This document shows, piece after piece, positions 25,594 to 34,508 of a stretch of 64,000 bases of DNA; positions within the stretch are counted from its first letter, which is position 1, and each line of letters starts with the position of its first letter. The stretch is from Planomicrobium soli (lineage in GTDB: Bacteria > Bacillota > Bacilli > Bacillales_A > Planococcaceae): the NCBI RefSeq assembly GCF_003014655.1, contig NZ_PYAT01000011.1, positions 31,856-95,855 on the forward strand, in the 5' to 3' direction. The notes below the pieces were generated by a model, which had not been told where the DNA came from, ran no database searches, and saw nothing but the letters and a program-made list of their open reading frames with translations. The position numbers and the translations under genes were made by a program.

Positions 25594-26889
25594 TTATTTC
25601 GTTGTCGTTTGTTTGTTACCATAGCGTCTCACACGCAAAAGCGCTTGTTCGGCATGCCCAGCAAAGTTTTCCAACTGGCAGAGGCGTGCGGCGTATTCCC
25701 CAATATATGCACTTGCTTCCGGAGTCGTCACTTTTTGATAAGTGACAGTTTTTATGAATTTCCCTACCCAGAGGCCGCCTGTGTAACGCGCGGCACCCTT
25801 TGTCGGCAATGTGTGGTTTGTGCCAATAACTTTATCACCATAAGCAACATTGGTTTCTGGCCCTAAAAACAAACAACCGTAATTTGTCATGTTTTCAAGA
25901 AAGTAATCCGGATTTTCTGTCAAAATCTCCACATGTTCAAATGCTAAACGGTCCGCTTCTACACGAGCTTCTTCGATAGAATCCACCAATAAAATTTGGC
26001 CGTAGTCGTTCCAGGATACACGGGCAACATCAGCAGTTGGAAGTGTTTCCAGTTGACGTTCGATTTCTTTTACTGTTTCTTCAGCCAGTTGCTCCGAAGT
26101 CGTAATCAAAGCCCCTGGTGACGTTGGCCCGTGTTCTCCTTGTCCAAGCAGATCCGTCGCAATCATCTCGGCATCTGCTGTATGGTCAGCCACCACTAGG
26201 GTTTCGGTCGGACCTGCAAATAGGTCAATGCCGACACGTCCGTAAAGTTGTCGTTTCGCTTCTGCTACAAACGCATTTCCTGGCCCGACAATCATATCAA
26301 CCGATTCAATCGTTTCTGTTCCAATGGCCATTGCTGCCATAGCTTGAATTCCTCCAAGCAAATAAATTTCATCTGCGCCAGCCAACGACATAGCAGCAAT
26401 TGTAGCATTTGGAATTTCTCCGTTAATCGGAGGAGTGCAAGCGATTACACGTTTAACACCTGCAACTTTAGCAGTCAATACACTCATATGTGCGGATGCC
26501 ACCATCGGATAACGCCCTCCAGGAATATAACAGCCGACACTGTTTACCGGGATATTTTTATGGCCAAGAATCACTCCTGGTATATGTTCCACTTCTACAT
26601 CACTTAACGAAGCAAGCTGGGCTTCTGCAAATTTACGAATATTGTTCTGGGCAAATTTGATGTCTTCAATCACCTCATTTGGAACTTTGGAAACGATTTC
26701 ATTTATTTGCGAATCTGTTAAACGAAACGCTTCCGGAGCCCATTTATCAAATTTCTCGGACAATTCACGGACAGCCTGATCGCCTCTCGTTTCAACATCC
26801 TTAAGTGCATCTGCAACAATTTGTGATACTTTTAAATCATTCGCGCTTACTTCTTCTTGTGATTTTCCAGCCTTCAATACTTTTACCAT
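25594..26889 (-). CDS. histidinol-dehydrogenase-family enzyme, HpsN-like
   Basis: A 431-residue member of the HisD superfamily. The zinc and catalytic residues of HisD are kept: Gln and His in LLGQGEHGP, Glu-His in LAFEHVEIL, Asp and His in [14 protein letters not shown], and a late His in [15 protein letters not shown]. Blocks such as [35 protein letters not shown] and [11 protein letters not shown] match the remembered sulfopropanediol 3-dehydrogenase HpsN, not true HisD. It would oxidise a primary alcohol to a carboxylate in two NAD-dependent steps. The start is the ATG at 26889 after CGGAGGG. No his genes are nearby. The substrate is unknown. Confidence 0.82.
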   Translation of the reverse strand: MVKVLKAGKSQEEVSANDLKVSQIVADALKDVETRGDQAVRELSEKFDKWAPEAFRLTDSQINEIVSKVPNEVIEDIKFAQNNIRKFAEAQLASLSDVEVEHIPGVILGHKNIPVNSVGCYIPGGRYPMVASAHMSVLTAKVAGVKRVIACTPPINGEIPNATIAAMSLAGADEIYLLGGIQAMAAMAIGTETIESVDMIVGPGNAFVAEAKRQLYGRVGIDLFAGPTETLVVADHTADAEMIATDLLGQGEHGPTSPGALITTSEQLAEETVKEIERQLETLPTADVARVSWNDYGQILLVDSIEEARVEADRLAFEHVEILTENPDYFLENMTNYGCLFLGPETNVAYGDKVIGTNHTLPTKGAARYTGGLWVGKFIKTVTYQKVTTPEASAYIGEYAARLCQLENFAGHAEQALLRVRRYGNKQTTTK

Positions 26890-26910
26890 ATATATCCCTC
26901 CGTTTTTTGA

Positions 26911-26918
26911 ATACGTAT
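26911..26918. promoter_or_regulatory. possible operator of the second LacI regulator
   Basis: ATACGTAT, an 8-bp palindrome with a central CG inside GCATACGTATTC. It lies about 16-23 bases after the predicted start of the HpsN-like gene transcript. Confidence 0.4.
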
Positions 26919-26940
26919 GCAAAAAATCTTTCTAACACAA

Positions 26941-26969
26941 AGAATATTCTAATTATTTTTTAAAGTCAA
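26941..26969 (-). promoter_or_regulatory. predicted promoter of the HpsN-like operon
   Basis: On the minus strand TTGACT, 17 bases, TATTCT. It lies between the LacI gene and the HpsN-like gene, so the catabolic genes can be transcribed separately from their regulator. Confidence 0.6.
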
Positions 26970-26974
26970 CCTTT

Positions 26975-27961
26975 TTATGTTGTTTTACGTTCGATTAATA
27001 CCCCTTCAATTTCAATAGTTTTCGCAAAGCCCGTATAATCATTGATTTCATTAAGCAAATATTCTACTGTAGCTTCTACCATCTTTTCAATCGGCTGCTC
27101 CCAAGTTGTTAGTTGATATGCGGGCCAGGATGCCATTTCGATATTATCAAAACCGATAATTTTCAAGTCTTCCGGAATTTTCAGAGCATGTTCGCGCATG
27201 GCGTCAATTACGCCGAGTGCCATAATATCGTTCGCCACAAAAATAGCGGAAGGCAACTGTTTTTCATCTACCATTTCATTGGCAATTTGATAACCTCCTT
27301 CGTATGTGTAATCGGAAGAATATTTACTGAAAGTTACTTGGTTCTGCTCCAAGATTTCATAAAAACCTTTTTCCCGCTCCAGACTGGTAGATGTATTGCT
27401 GTTACCGGCAATATAAGCTAATTCTGTAGCCCCTTTGGAAAGAAGATATTTTGCGATTTGCTGGCTTGCTGTACGATTATTGCAGCAAACAGAATAAAAA
27501 TCACTGTTTTCCAGTTTCCTATTGAAAAAGACCAATGGTATTTTGTTTTGTTTAAAAGTTTCCGCCACTTTTAATGACATGGTAGCATCTGTAATGACAA
27601 CTCCCGCTACGTTATAATTCAGCAATGTCTCAATATCATCACTTTGAAGCTCGTCGTTGTTCGTATGGACAAACAACACACTAAAGCCATGTTGTTTAAA
27701 AGCCATCGTAAATTGTTTCAGCACTTGAGGATAAAACGGATTTTGTATTCCTTTCATCACTAAGCCAATTATTTTCGTACGGTTTGTGATCAGGCTTCGC
27801 GCAAATTCATTAGGACGGTAATCTAATTCTTTTGCAGCCGCCAACACCTTTTCACGTGTCTTAGCAGAAACTCTTGCACCTTCAAAGTACACTCTAGAAA
27901 CAGATGATTGGGAAACACCCGCAAGTTTCGCAACATCTTTTGCAGTGATTGTTTGTTTCAT
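26975..27961 (-). CDS. LacI-family transcriptional regulator
   Basis: A 328-residue repressor. The helix-turn-helix occupies residues 5-26 (TAKDVAKLAGVSQSSVSRV), followed by the hinge FARSLITNRTKIIG and an effector-binding domain. The start is the ATG at 27961 with AAAGGA nine bases upstream; a longer frame to 28018 has no site. It is directly upstream of the HpsN-like catabolic operon, which it probably controls through the palindrome at 26911-26918. The effector is unknown. Confidence 0.88.
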   Translation of the reverse strand: MKQTITAKDVAKLAGVSQSSVSRVYFEGARVSAKTREKVLAAAKELDYRPNEFARSLITNRTKIIGLVMKGIQNPFYPQVLKQFTMAFKQHGFSVLFVHTNNDELQSDDIETLLNYNVAGVVITDATMSLKVAETFKQNKIPLVFFNRKLENSDFYSVCCNNRTASQQIAKYLLSKGATELAYIAGNSNTSTSLEREKGFYEILEQNQVTFSKYSSDYTYEGGYQIANEMVDEKQLPSAIFVANDIMALGVIDAMREHALKIPEDLKIIGFDNIEMASWPAYQLTTWEQPIEKMVEATVEYLLNEINDYTGFAKTIEIEGVLIERKTT

Positions 27962-28024
27962 TTTTCTCAATCCTTTACCAATCTTATTGCCAATAGCGTA
28001 CACTATTTTAAAGCACAAAGTAAA

Positions 28025-28042
28025 CCCGCGCTAACGCGCGGG
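28025..28042 (-). terminator. terminator of the exported-protein gene
   Basis: CCCGCGC-TAAC-GCGCGGG, a 7-bp all-GC stem, followed by TTTACTTT on the minus strand. Confidence 0.65.
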
Positions 28043-28057
28043 CCATTTCCCCTTTTG

Positions 28058-28729
28058 TTATTTGATTGACTTCAAGCTCGAAGTTACTTTAAAGGTATCT
28101 TTCCCTTGTTTCAAGATGAACTCCCGTTTCACTTCACCGAAGCCTTTTACAAAATAGGTTCTGTTGACGGCTCCGTCTTTACTTTTACTTTCAAAAACAA
28201 TCGCCTTTTTGAATTTTTTGTATGGAGTCGTAACAGTGGCATTTGTACTTACGATTTTACGGCCATCTACTATGTCCCCTTTTTTGATCGGAAACTTCAT
28301 ATAGACGGAAATTGGTTTTAACGCTCGCAACTGTTTTAATGTAGGATTATATTCTTTGTAGAATTCGGCTTCCCATTTAACCAGTTCAATCCGGTTTTTG
28401 CTCAAGCGATAAACACGCAATACTACAGTTCCGCCATTGTCTTCGTAAAGCGCCACATGATTGTCTTTCAAGTATTTTGTTCGAACGGTAAGATCAGCAT
28501 ATTCGTTTCCTTTGCCTTCAAAATGTGCCGTTGTTCCATCTGCCATAAAAAAGTCATAAGCTTGTAAGCGGTGCGATTTCTTGGCTAAGAGACCTACATC
28601 ATTGCCTGTTGGCTGGACTGCTGCTTTAGAAACATCTGCTTTTGCCGTTGACGTCCCGGAGGGCATAGCGGCAAAAGCACTCAGAAACAAGACGACGACT
28701 AAAATGAGTGCCTTCACTGAACGTTTCAT
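28058..28729 (-). CDS. exported protein of unknown function
   Basis: A 223-residue protein with a classical signal peptide: a basic start (MKRSVK), a hydrophobic core (ALILVVVLFLSAFAA) and a probable cleavage after AKA near residue 31. The mature part is rich in beta-strand and Lys/Tyr, with no cysteine or catalytic motif that I can name. It is not a lipoprotein, as no lipobox Cys is present. It has its own terminator and stands alone between the LacI gene and another small gene. Family not recognised. Confidence 0.7.
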   Translation of the reverse strand: MKRSVKALILVVVLFLSAFAAMPSGTSTAKADVSKAAVQPTGNDVGLLAKKSHRLQAYDFFMADGTTAHFEGKGNEYADLTVRTKYLKDNHVALYEDNGGTVVLRVYRLSKNRIELVKWEAEFYKEYNPTLKQLRALKPISVYMKFPIKKGDIVDGRKIVSTNATVTTPYKKFKKAIVFESKSKDGAVNRTYFVKGFGEVKREFILKQGKDTFKVTSSLKSIK

Positions 28730-28804
28730 TTTTTCTCCGCTCCTTTTTCAAATTAGACGTATATAGGGAATGGGAGTTTCATAAAAAAATTAAATTAAAG
28801 AAAT

Positions 28805-28852
28805 AAAAAAGCTAGGCGCCAAAGGCATTTCACCTTTGCGCCAAGCTTTTTT
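28805..28852. terminator. terminator
   Basis: A long imperfect hairpin, AAAAAAGCT-GGCGC-AAAGG with CCTTT-GCGCC-AGCTTTTTT, with flanking A- and T-tracts. It ends the 109-residue protein gene. Confidence 0.8.
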
Positions 28853-29180
28853 ACATATGCAGAGATTTATCATAAATGGGTTTCACATGCAATTTATAAT
28901 GTTTTTGCACTTCTTTAAAGTCATAAATACGCCCTTCACTTTCAGGGCTTTCAAGTCGTTCAATATGTTCCTCGGCCAAGTCGGCTAAGTACTTACCGAT
29001 TGCCACCTTATTCGGATACTTTTCGTTTACTTTCGTAATCAATGATTCATCCAACATGTGTTTAAAGGCATAGTATACCGCTACATTGACTACTGTCAGT
29101 TCATCCCCGGTCGCATTGGAAACAATATAGTAATTCCCAAATTTATCTTTTAACAAATCCCTTTTCGCCTGAATATCCAC
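28851..29180 (-). CDS. 109-residue protein of unknown function
   Basis: Starts with GTG at 29180 after AAAGGAGGAGA. A soluble, helix-rich protein with no signal or membrane segment; the middle reads NVAVYYAFKHMLDESLI. I do not recognise the family. It has a strong ribosome binding site and terminator and is transcribed alone. Confidence 0.65.
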   Translation of the reverse strand: MDIQAKRDLLKDKFGNYYIVSNATGDELTVVNVAVYYAFKHMLDESLITKVNEKYPNKVAIGKYLADLAEEHIERLESPESEGRIYDFKEVQKHYKLHVKPIYDKSLHM

Positions 29181-29306
29181 AGTTATCTCCTCCTTTTATC
29201 TCACTACTCTTATACCCATTTTCTATTAAGTAGACACCTAAAATTAATAAGTAGCCGAATGATCACCAATCTATATTTGCTGGCTACTGAAAACTTTATT
29301 TTAGTT

Positions 29307-29356
29307 GAAGAACAGGAAAAGCCGGGCACAATGCTGCCGGCTTTTTCCTGTTCTTC
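29307..29356. terminator. terminator of the polysaccharide operon
   Basis: GAAGAACAGGAAAAGCCGG pairs with CCGGCTTTTTCCTGTTCTTC (one bulged T). It lies seven bases past the end of the ATP-grasp gene on the minus strand. Confidence 0.8.
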
Positions 29357-29363
29357 ATATGTT

Positions 29364-30326
29364 TCATAATAAAATTAAATCATCGAATTTCACCATGATT
29401 TTCCCTTTCTCATAACCAAATCCAGTGTAAGGTGCATTAGAGATTCCATTAAGATTATTGACGATGTAGGCCGGGAAATCTATTCCGCATTCATATGCAT
29501 GTGGATACCCGCCACCAAACCGAGGATTTATTTCAGAAATAAAAAATTTCCCATTATGCTCAAAAATATCAATATCAATAGGTCCTTTAAACTCGGTTTG
29601 GCTGACAAAGTCCCTAACAATATTTTCTATTTCTTTATTGTGAATGGAAATTGATTTATCTGTTTCGCCCGCTCTCATACTAATCTTCTCTTTAATGAAG
29701 AGATCTACCAATTCACCTGTTACCATATCTACGTAGACGTCTACACCAAACTCCTTATCTTTGAAAAATGGCTGATAAACCATCTGAATAGAACTTTCTC
29801 TGTAATTCTCAAATTCGTATTCATCTTTTATTGTAGTAATTCCTAAACTCGCACTGCCAGTCACTGGTTTTGATATCAGCGGAAAACTGATATTTCCTTT
29901 TCCAATAGCTGCTCCTATTTGCTCTAAATCATAGAAGGTCGGCACAGAAGGCAGACCACGTTCGATCAAGAAACGGTGCATAGCATATTTATTGAAACTC
30001 AATTCCACCATCGGCAACGATGAGATGATTGGAGTGATTCCATGAGATTTAAACTTTTCATAATTTCCCGCTATTAGCTCCAGTTCAGGATCAATCATTG
30101 AAATTAAAGCGTCAATATTATTGTCGGAACAAATTTTTATGATGTCGTCTACATAATTTTCATCATTTATTTTGGGTACCTTGAAAAACTTTTCAGAGAA
30201 GTAAACAGCAGGAGCAAACATATCCATATCACATGTAAATACCAAGCCATTAACTTTTGCCAATTCCTTGTTAAAATATTGAACAATCTTGACTCTGCGG
30301 CCAGCACATAAAATTAGTATGTTCAT
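29364..30326 (-). CDS. ATP-grasp ligase of a surface polysaccharide locus
   Basis: A 320-residue ATP-grasp enzyme of the carbamoyl-phosphate-synthase-large-subunit/PylC type. The N-terminal pre-ATP-grasp domain begins MNILILCAGRRVKIV. The ATP-binding lysine is in FPLISKPVTGSASLGI, followed by the MVYQPFFKDKEFGVDVYVD block and metal-binding ISEINPRFGGGYPHA. Such enzymes join a carboxylate to an amine or thiol. Found at the end of a capsule-type operon, it may attach an amino acid to a sugar or precursor. The reaction is inferred from fold and place. Confidence 0.75.
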   Translation of the reverse strand: MNILILCAGRRVKIVQYFNKELAKVNGLVFTCDMDMFAPAVYFSEKFFKVPKINDENYVDDIIKICSDNNIDALISMIDPELELIAGNYEKFKSHGITPIISSLPMVELSFNKYAMHRFLIERGLPSVPTFYDLEQIGAAIGKGNISFPLISKPVTGSASLGITTIKDEYEFENYRESSIQMVYQPFFKDKEFGVDVYVDMVTGELVDLFIKEKISMRAGETDKSISIHNKEIENIVRDFVSQTEFKGPIDIDIFEHNGKFFISEINPRFGGGYPHAYECGIDFPAYIVNNLNGISNAPYTGFGYEKGKIMVKFDDLILL

Positions 30327-30503
30327 ATCTTATCCTCATTTCCAATTTTCCTGACAATAAGATTTCAAGAATCTTCCGTAAGTATTTTTCTAACAAAATA
30401 TGCCGGCAATATTCTTTAAATTTTATTTATTAACTCTATAGAAAATAAAGTATTCCTTGTAGCCAATTATAGTTCCTTTAAAGCAGTCCCCAAGGCCTCA
30501 CTA

Positions 30504-31880
30504 TTAAATTTCAGCGTTTTTAATAAGATTGTTTACGACAAAGCGGTTTTTAGAATTTGGAAAATTTGGTATTTTCTCTACTATTCTTATATTATATATC
30601 ATGTCTTCTCCAAATGTATATTGCATTTTTTCATGTATTTCTTCTGTTATGGTATTCGTGTAATCAGGTGCCCCCTCCACAAAAACATCAATAGTTTCTA
30701 AAGAATTTTGTATAAATTGCAGTTTTTGAATATTATTTGGCAAAGTATTTCCTACTTTCGCCAAATAGAAAGCTGTAAATTTCCCTTTGCTTTTAGATTC
30801 CAGAAAATCATTTTTTCTATCTGCTAATTCTTCGACGATTGGGTGAACTGAGCCACAGAGACATCGTGATTCTCTTTTCAACAACTTAAATTGCGGGCCA
30901 ATATTATAGCGGATCAATGGAGTCCCATATGTATTGAAACAAGTTACAATGGCATCTCCTTCATTATTCACTTCAATAATTCCAGAATTTGAAATGGTAT
31001 GCATTTTGCCGATTGAACACTCCATGATAAAAGGCAGGCCTTCATCAGCGGCATAATAATGGCGCAAAGGGCAATCGAACGCTTTTTCAATTTCGTATCT
31101 GTAATAAGGAGGCAGCGGTTCTGCTGTAGTAAAAATTGCTACAGGGCGAAAAGACAATATAATTTTATTTTCATTAATATATTTTGCTAGTTCAAAAATC
31201 GCTGACGGCAAGCCATCGATAAAATCCGGTTTATACTCGTCCAAGTTCCGGACAAATTCATATGCATTTTCTTGATTGCAAAAGTAAGTTGAATATAATC
31301 GTTGCTTCACATAGTAGTTCTCTCGCCAGAATATTTTTTTGCGCTGTTTAGACGGGATAAACGGATTTGGACTAAAAGATGCACGCTTCATTTCCAAATT
31401 GATAGCACCATGCTGTTTTTTGAAAAAATCAATAAATGCCAATCTTTTTTGCACATCTTCTTTTGTAAATAAAAACTTCAAAGGTATTCCTGTCTGGCTA
31501 ATTGTCCGTTCGACAATTGCGGCTGGCTCTTTGATCGTGTATATGGAAGCTAAATTTTCACGGACCATTTCTTCAGTCAAAATAGGCAGTTTTTGCAAGT
31601 CTTCTAAGCTTTGTATTTTCTCCAAATCTATTTCTTTATAAAACTCCTTATAAAAAGAGCTTTTTGAAAAAGCATGCTTGATCAGTTTCCGCAACTCTTT
31701 TTCCTGATATTCTTTTGTAGTTTCTGCATCAGAGCAATTTCGGTTCTCTAATTTTCTTAAAAATTTGAAATAAGTTTCTCCATATCTATTTTTACTTATT
31801 CTAAATCCTTCAAAACATGTCATCATGTTTTGAAGGATTATGGGAGAGTTATTATATATCTTCATTGATAGAGTACGCAT
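30504..31880 (-). CDS. CapK/PaaK-like adenylate-forming enzyme
   Basis: A 458-residue protein of the phenylacetate-CoA-ligase/CapK family, common in capsule loci. Recognisable features are RKLIKHAFSKSSFYKEFY, the ATP loop in IVERTISQTGIPLKF, YYAADEG, and the RESRCLCGSVHP cysteine block. Several catalytic motifs are altered: the loop is SQTGIP rather than SSGTTGxP, and the usual RxxxGD is RYNIGPQF with the Asp missing. It may therefore be weakly active or act on an unusual acid. GGGAGG lies before the ATG. It follows the dehydratase gene by 17 bases, so it is co-transcribed. Confidence 0.72.
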   Translation of the reverse strand: MRTLSMKIYNNSPIILQNMMTCFEGFRISKNRYGETYFKFLRKLENRNCSDAETTKEYQEKELRKLIKHAFSKSSFYKEFYKEIDLEKIQSLEDLQKLPILTEEMVRENLASIYTIKEPAAIVERTISQTGIPLKFLFTKEDVQKRLAFIDFFKKQHGAINLEMKRASFSPNPFIPSKQRKKIFWRENYYVKQRLYSTYFCNQENAYEFVRNLDEYKPDFIDGLPSAIFELAKYINENKIILSFRPVAIFTTAEPLPPYYRYEIEKAFDCPLRHYYAADEGLPFIMECSIGKMHTISNSGIIEVNNEGDAIVTCFNTYGTPLIRYNIGPQFKLLKRESRCLCGSVHPIVEELADRKNDFLESKSKGKFTAFYLAKVGNTLPNNIQKLQFIQNSLETIDVFVEGAPDYTNTITEEIHEKMQYTFGEDMIYNIRIVEKIPNFPNSKNRFVVNNLIKNAEI

Positions 31881-31897
31881 ATCAGCCGCCTCCCGCC

Positions 31898-33772
31898 TTA
31901 CTGATTTGTGAGGACATTTAATTTTTTTGCAAATTTAACTTCTTCTTTCCAGCTTTCCTGCAAATCAGGCTGCCGGGTCTTGCGGTTTGCCAACTTCAGC
32001 AAAGTTGTTCTTGCTTCTTCTGCAGGCATCGTAGGAAGATTGCTCAAAATACGATTCAACTCTATTTGGCTAATCGGAGTTGATTTGCCAATATAAATTT
32101 TCGGAAATATTTTTTCGTCTTGTATTTCGCTTGGATCAAGAAGTTCTTCATATAACTTCTCTCCCGGCCGCATTCCTGTGAATTGTATTTTAATTTCACT
32201 TTCCTCGTAGCCTGACAATTTGATCATGTTTCTTGCCAAATCGACTATTTTCACCGGTTCTCCCATATCCAAAACAAAGACTTCTCCTCCGGAAGCAAGT
32301 AATCCAGCTTGAATTACCAGCCTTGAAGCTTCAGGAATCGTCATGAAATAACGGGTCATTTCAGGATCCGTAACAGTTACAGGGCCTCCTTTAGCTATCT
32401 GTTCACGGAATAAAGGAACCACACTGCCACGTGAACCAAGCACATTTCCAAATCGCACTGCAGCAAATGTTGTTTCACTGGACTTCGCCAGATTTTGAAC
32501 GACCATCTCAGCAAAACGTTTTGAAGCCCCCATAATATTTGGCGGGTTGACTGCTTTATCAGTAGAGATAAGGACAAAGTTGCCTACTCCATGTTTATGG
32601 GCCGCTTCTGCAACATTCTTAGTGCCAAAAATATTGTTTTTTACCGCTTCCATTGGATTTGCTTCCATCAGCGGAACATGTTTATGGGCTGCCGCATGAT
32701 AAATGAAATCTGGTTTGTATTTACCGATGATATGAAAGATTCGTTCCCTGTCCTGGACATCAGCGATGATAGGAATGATTTCTGTGTCTTTCGATACTTT
32801 CCCACGCAACTCCATATCAATTGTGTATATGGAATTCTCGCCGTGCCCAAGCAATAAAATGCGGGCGGGCTGCAATAAACTTATCTGTCTGCATAACTCA
32901 GAACCGATTGAGCCGCCAGCTCCTGTCACCATAATGGTTTTTTGCGCAAGCTTCTCTTCTATCATGTTCATATCAAGTTTTACTTCTTCACGCCCAAGAA
33001 GATCTTCAATTTTCACATCCCGAATATCTTTAACTGTAAGTTTGCCATTGATCAAATCTTCGAATCTTGGGACGGTTTGGGTTCTTGCTCCTGTTCCGAT
33101 GCATAGCTTCGTCAAATCTGCCATCTCTTTTTTGGAAAGAGATGGTATGGCGATAACAATTTCATCAATTTGATGATTTGCAACAAGTGCAGGAATATCT
33201 TTTATCGAACCGGCCACTTCAATTCCGTAAATTTCCAGGCTCCATTTTGTTTTGTCGTCATCCACAAACAAAACTGGTTTTTTACCCCATTCAGGGTTCA
33301 ACTTCATTTGTTGGGCGATCATTCTAGCAGCTTGCCCTGCGCCTATGACCATTGTTCGGTTCAACTGGTGCTTTTTCCGATTAAGCGATCGTTCGTTGAA
33401 TACCCGGAGCGAAATTCTAGAGGCCCCCAGGAATAAAACGAGCAGCATCCATGTTAAGATCAGCGTTCTCGCATATAGTACTTCAGCATAGGCATACTGC
33501 ATGATAAGAGCGACAAAAAGCGTAAAAGTGACCGCTTTGACGATGGATTTTACTTCATCCACTGAAGCGTAAGACCATACTTTCCGATATAAGCCATAAT
33601 GCCAAGCAAACGAATGGTGAGCAATAAAAAGAGTGATCGTACTTATGAAAAGCATTCGGTTGGTTAGCACATTCTCAGAAGGATATAAGAATAGGTAACA
33701 AGCATAAATGGAAGAAAGAATGATTAACGAATCAATGAAAAACAATGAAATAATTCTTTTTTTAATAGTCAA
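31898..33772 (-). CDS. membrane-bound nucleotide-sugar 4,6-dehydratase (CapD/EpsC/PglF family)
   Basis: A 624-residue enzyme. The N-terminus has four to five membrane segments (about 10-30, 45-65, 80-100, 110-130). A CoA-binding-like Rossmann domain follows (TMVIGAGQAARMIAQQ), then the extended SDR domain with VTGAGGSIGSELCRQ near residue 285 and ISTDKAVNPPNIMGASK. This family turns UDP-GlcNAc into 4-keto-6-deoxy sugars for capsule, exopolysaccharide or glycoprotein. The start codon is TTG at 33772, eight bases after AGAAGGGG. The exact sugar product cannot be told. Confidence 0.88.
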   Translation of the reverse strand: MTIKKRIISLFFIDSLIILSSIYACYLFLYPSENVLTNRMLFISTITLFIAHHSFAWHYGLYRKVWSYASVDEVKSIVKAVTFTLFVALIMQYAYAEVLYARTLILTWMLLVLFLGASRISLRVFNERSLNRKKHQLNRTMVIGAGQAARMIAQQMKLNPEWGKKPVLFVDDDKTKWSLEIYGIEVAGSIKDIPALVANHQIDEIVIAIPSLSKKEMADLTKLCIGTGARTQTVPRFEDLINGKLTVKDIRDVKIEDLLGREEVKLDMNMIEEKLAQKTIMVTGAGGSIGSELCRQISLLQPARILLLGHGENSIYTIDMELRGKVSKDTEIIPIIADVQDRERIFHIIGKYKPDFIYHAAAHKHVPLMEANPMEAVKNNIFGTKNVAEAAHKHGVGNFVLISTDKAVNPPNIMGASKRFAEMVVQNLAKSSETTFAAVRFGNVLGSRGSVVPLFREQIAKGGPVTVTDPEMTRYFMTIPEASRLVIQAGLLASGGEVFVLDMGEPVKIVDLARNMIKLSGYEESEIKIQFTGMRPGEKLYEELLDPSEIQDEKIFPKIYIGKSTPISQIELNRILSNLPTMPAEEARTTLLKLANRKTRQPDLQESWKEEVKFAKKLNVLTNQ

Positions 33773-33812
33773 CTGAATTACCCCTTCTCATTTTTCGATT
33801 TCGGCTGCCTTC

Positions 33813-34508
33813 TTAACTGCCATAACTTTGATAGTAATCATTCTTTTTGTTAACCTCGTAATTGTTTAAGACAACCCCCAGGATAAATGCTCTTGCAGTT
33901 GTTAAAGCGTCACGCGCTTTTGATAAACTTTGTTTTTCTGTTTTTCCGGTATTCACAACTAAAATTGTTCCATCGCATTTGTTCGCCAATATTTTCGCAT
34001 CGGTTACAGCTAGAATAGGAGGGGAATCGATCAAGATGATGTCGTATTTCTCTTTCATTTCATCCAGCAAGTTATCCATCACTTCCGAATCCAGTAGTTC
34101 CGCTGGATTAGATGGTACTTGTCCACTCATCAATAGATCTAACCCACGGATTCCACTTTTCTTGATTGCGTCTTGCATTCGGCCTTTTCCCAAAAGAAGG
34201 TGTGATAACCCGATTCTGTTGCTCATTCGAAAAGTAGTGTGCAAGGTTGGCCTTCTCATATCGGCGTCGATCAATAAGACCTTTTTGCCAGCCTCCGCAT
34301 AAACAATCGCCATATTTCCTGAAGTAGTGGACTTGCCTTCTTCTTTGGAAGCTGAAGTGAAAAGCAAAGTTTTCATTTCATCGCTTGGAAGCGAAAAGTT
34401 GATGTTGCTGCGGATAGTTCGATATTGCTCTGACACAATTGAATTTGGATTAGTACGAGCCACCAATTTTCGGGTTGCTGATAGTTTTGAGTTTTTCGTT
34501 TTCCACAT
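33813..34508 (-). CDS. bacterial tyrosine kinase of capsule type (CapB/YwqD/CpsD)
   Basis: A 231-residue cytoplasmic BY-kinase. Walker A is SASKEEGKST, Walker A' is LLIDADMRRPTLH, Walker B is IILIDSPPI. The C-terminus has a tyrosine cluster (NNYEVNKKNDYYQSYGS), which is autophosphorylated in the family. The chosen start is the ATG at 34508 after AAAGGAGATGG. It overlaps the end of the modulator gene by 59 bases; the longer frame to 34616 is overlap only. It pairs with the membrane modulator encoded upstream and controls polymer length or export. No partner phosphatase gene is present. Confidence 0.9.
   Translation of the reverse strand: MWKTKNSKLSATRKLVARTNPNSIVSEQYRTIRSNINFSLPSDEMKTLLFTSASKEEGKSTTSGNMAIVYAEAGKKVLLIDADMRRPTLHTTFRMSNRIGLSHLLLGKGRMQDAIKKSGIRGLDLLMSGQVPSNPAELLDSEVMDNLLDEMKEKYDIILIDSPPILAVTDAKILANKCDGTILVVNTGKTEKQSLSKARDALTTARAFILGVVLNNYEVNKKNDYYQSYGS

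Noticed and set aside
25594..26889. Annotation as biosynthetic histidinol dehydrogenase (hisD)
   Set aside because: The catalytic residues are shared, but the sequence blocks fit HpsN-like enzymes, and the neighbours are a permease, catabolic dehydrogenases and a LacI repressor, with no his genes.
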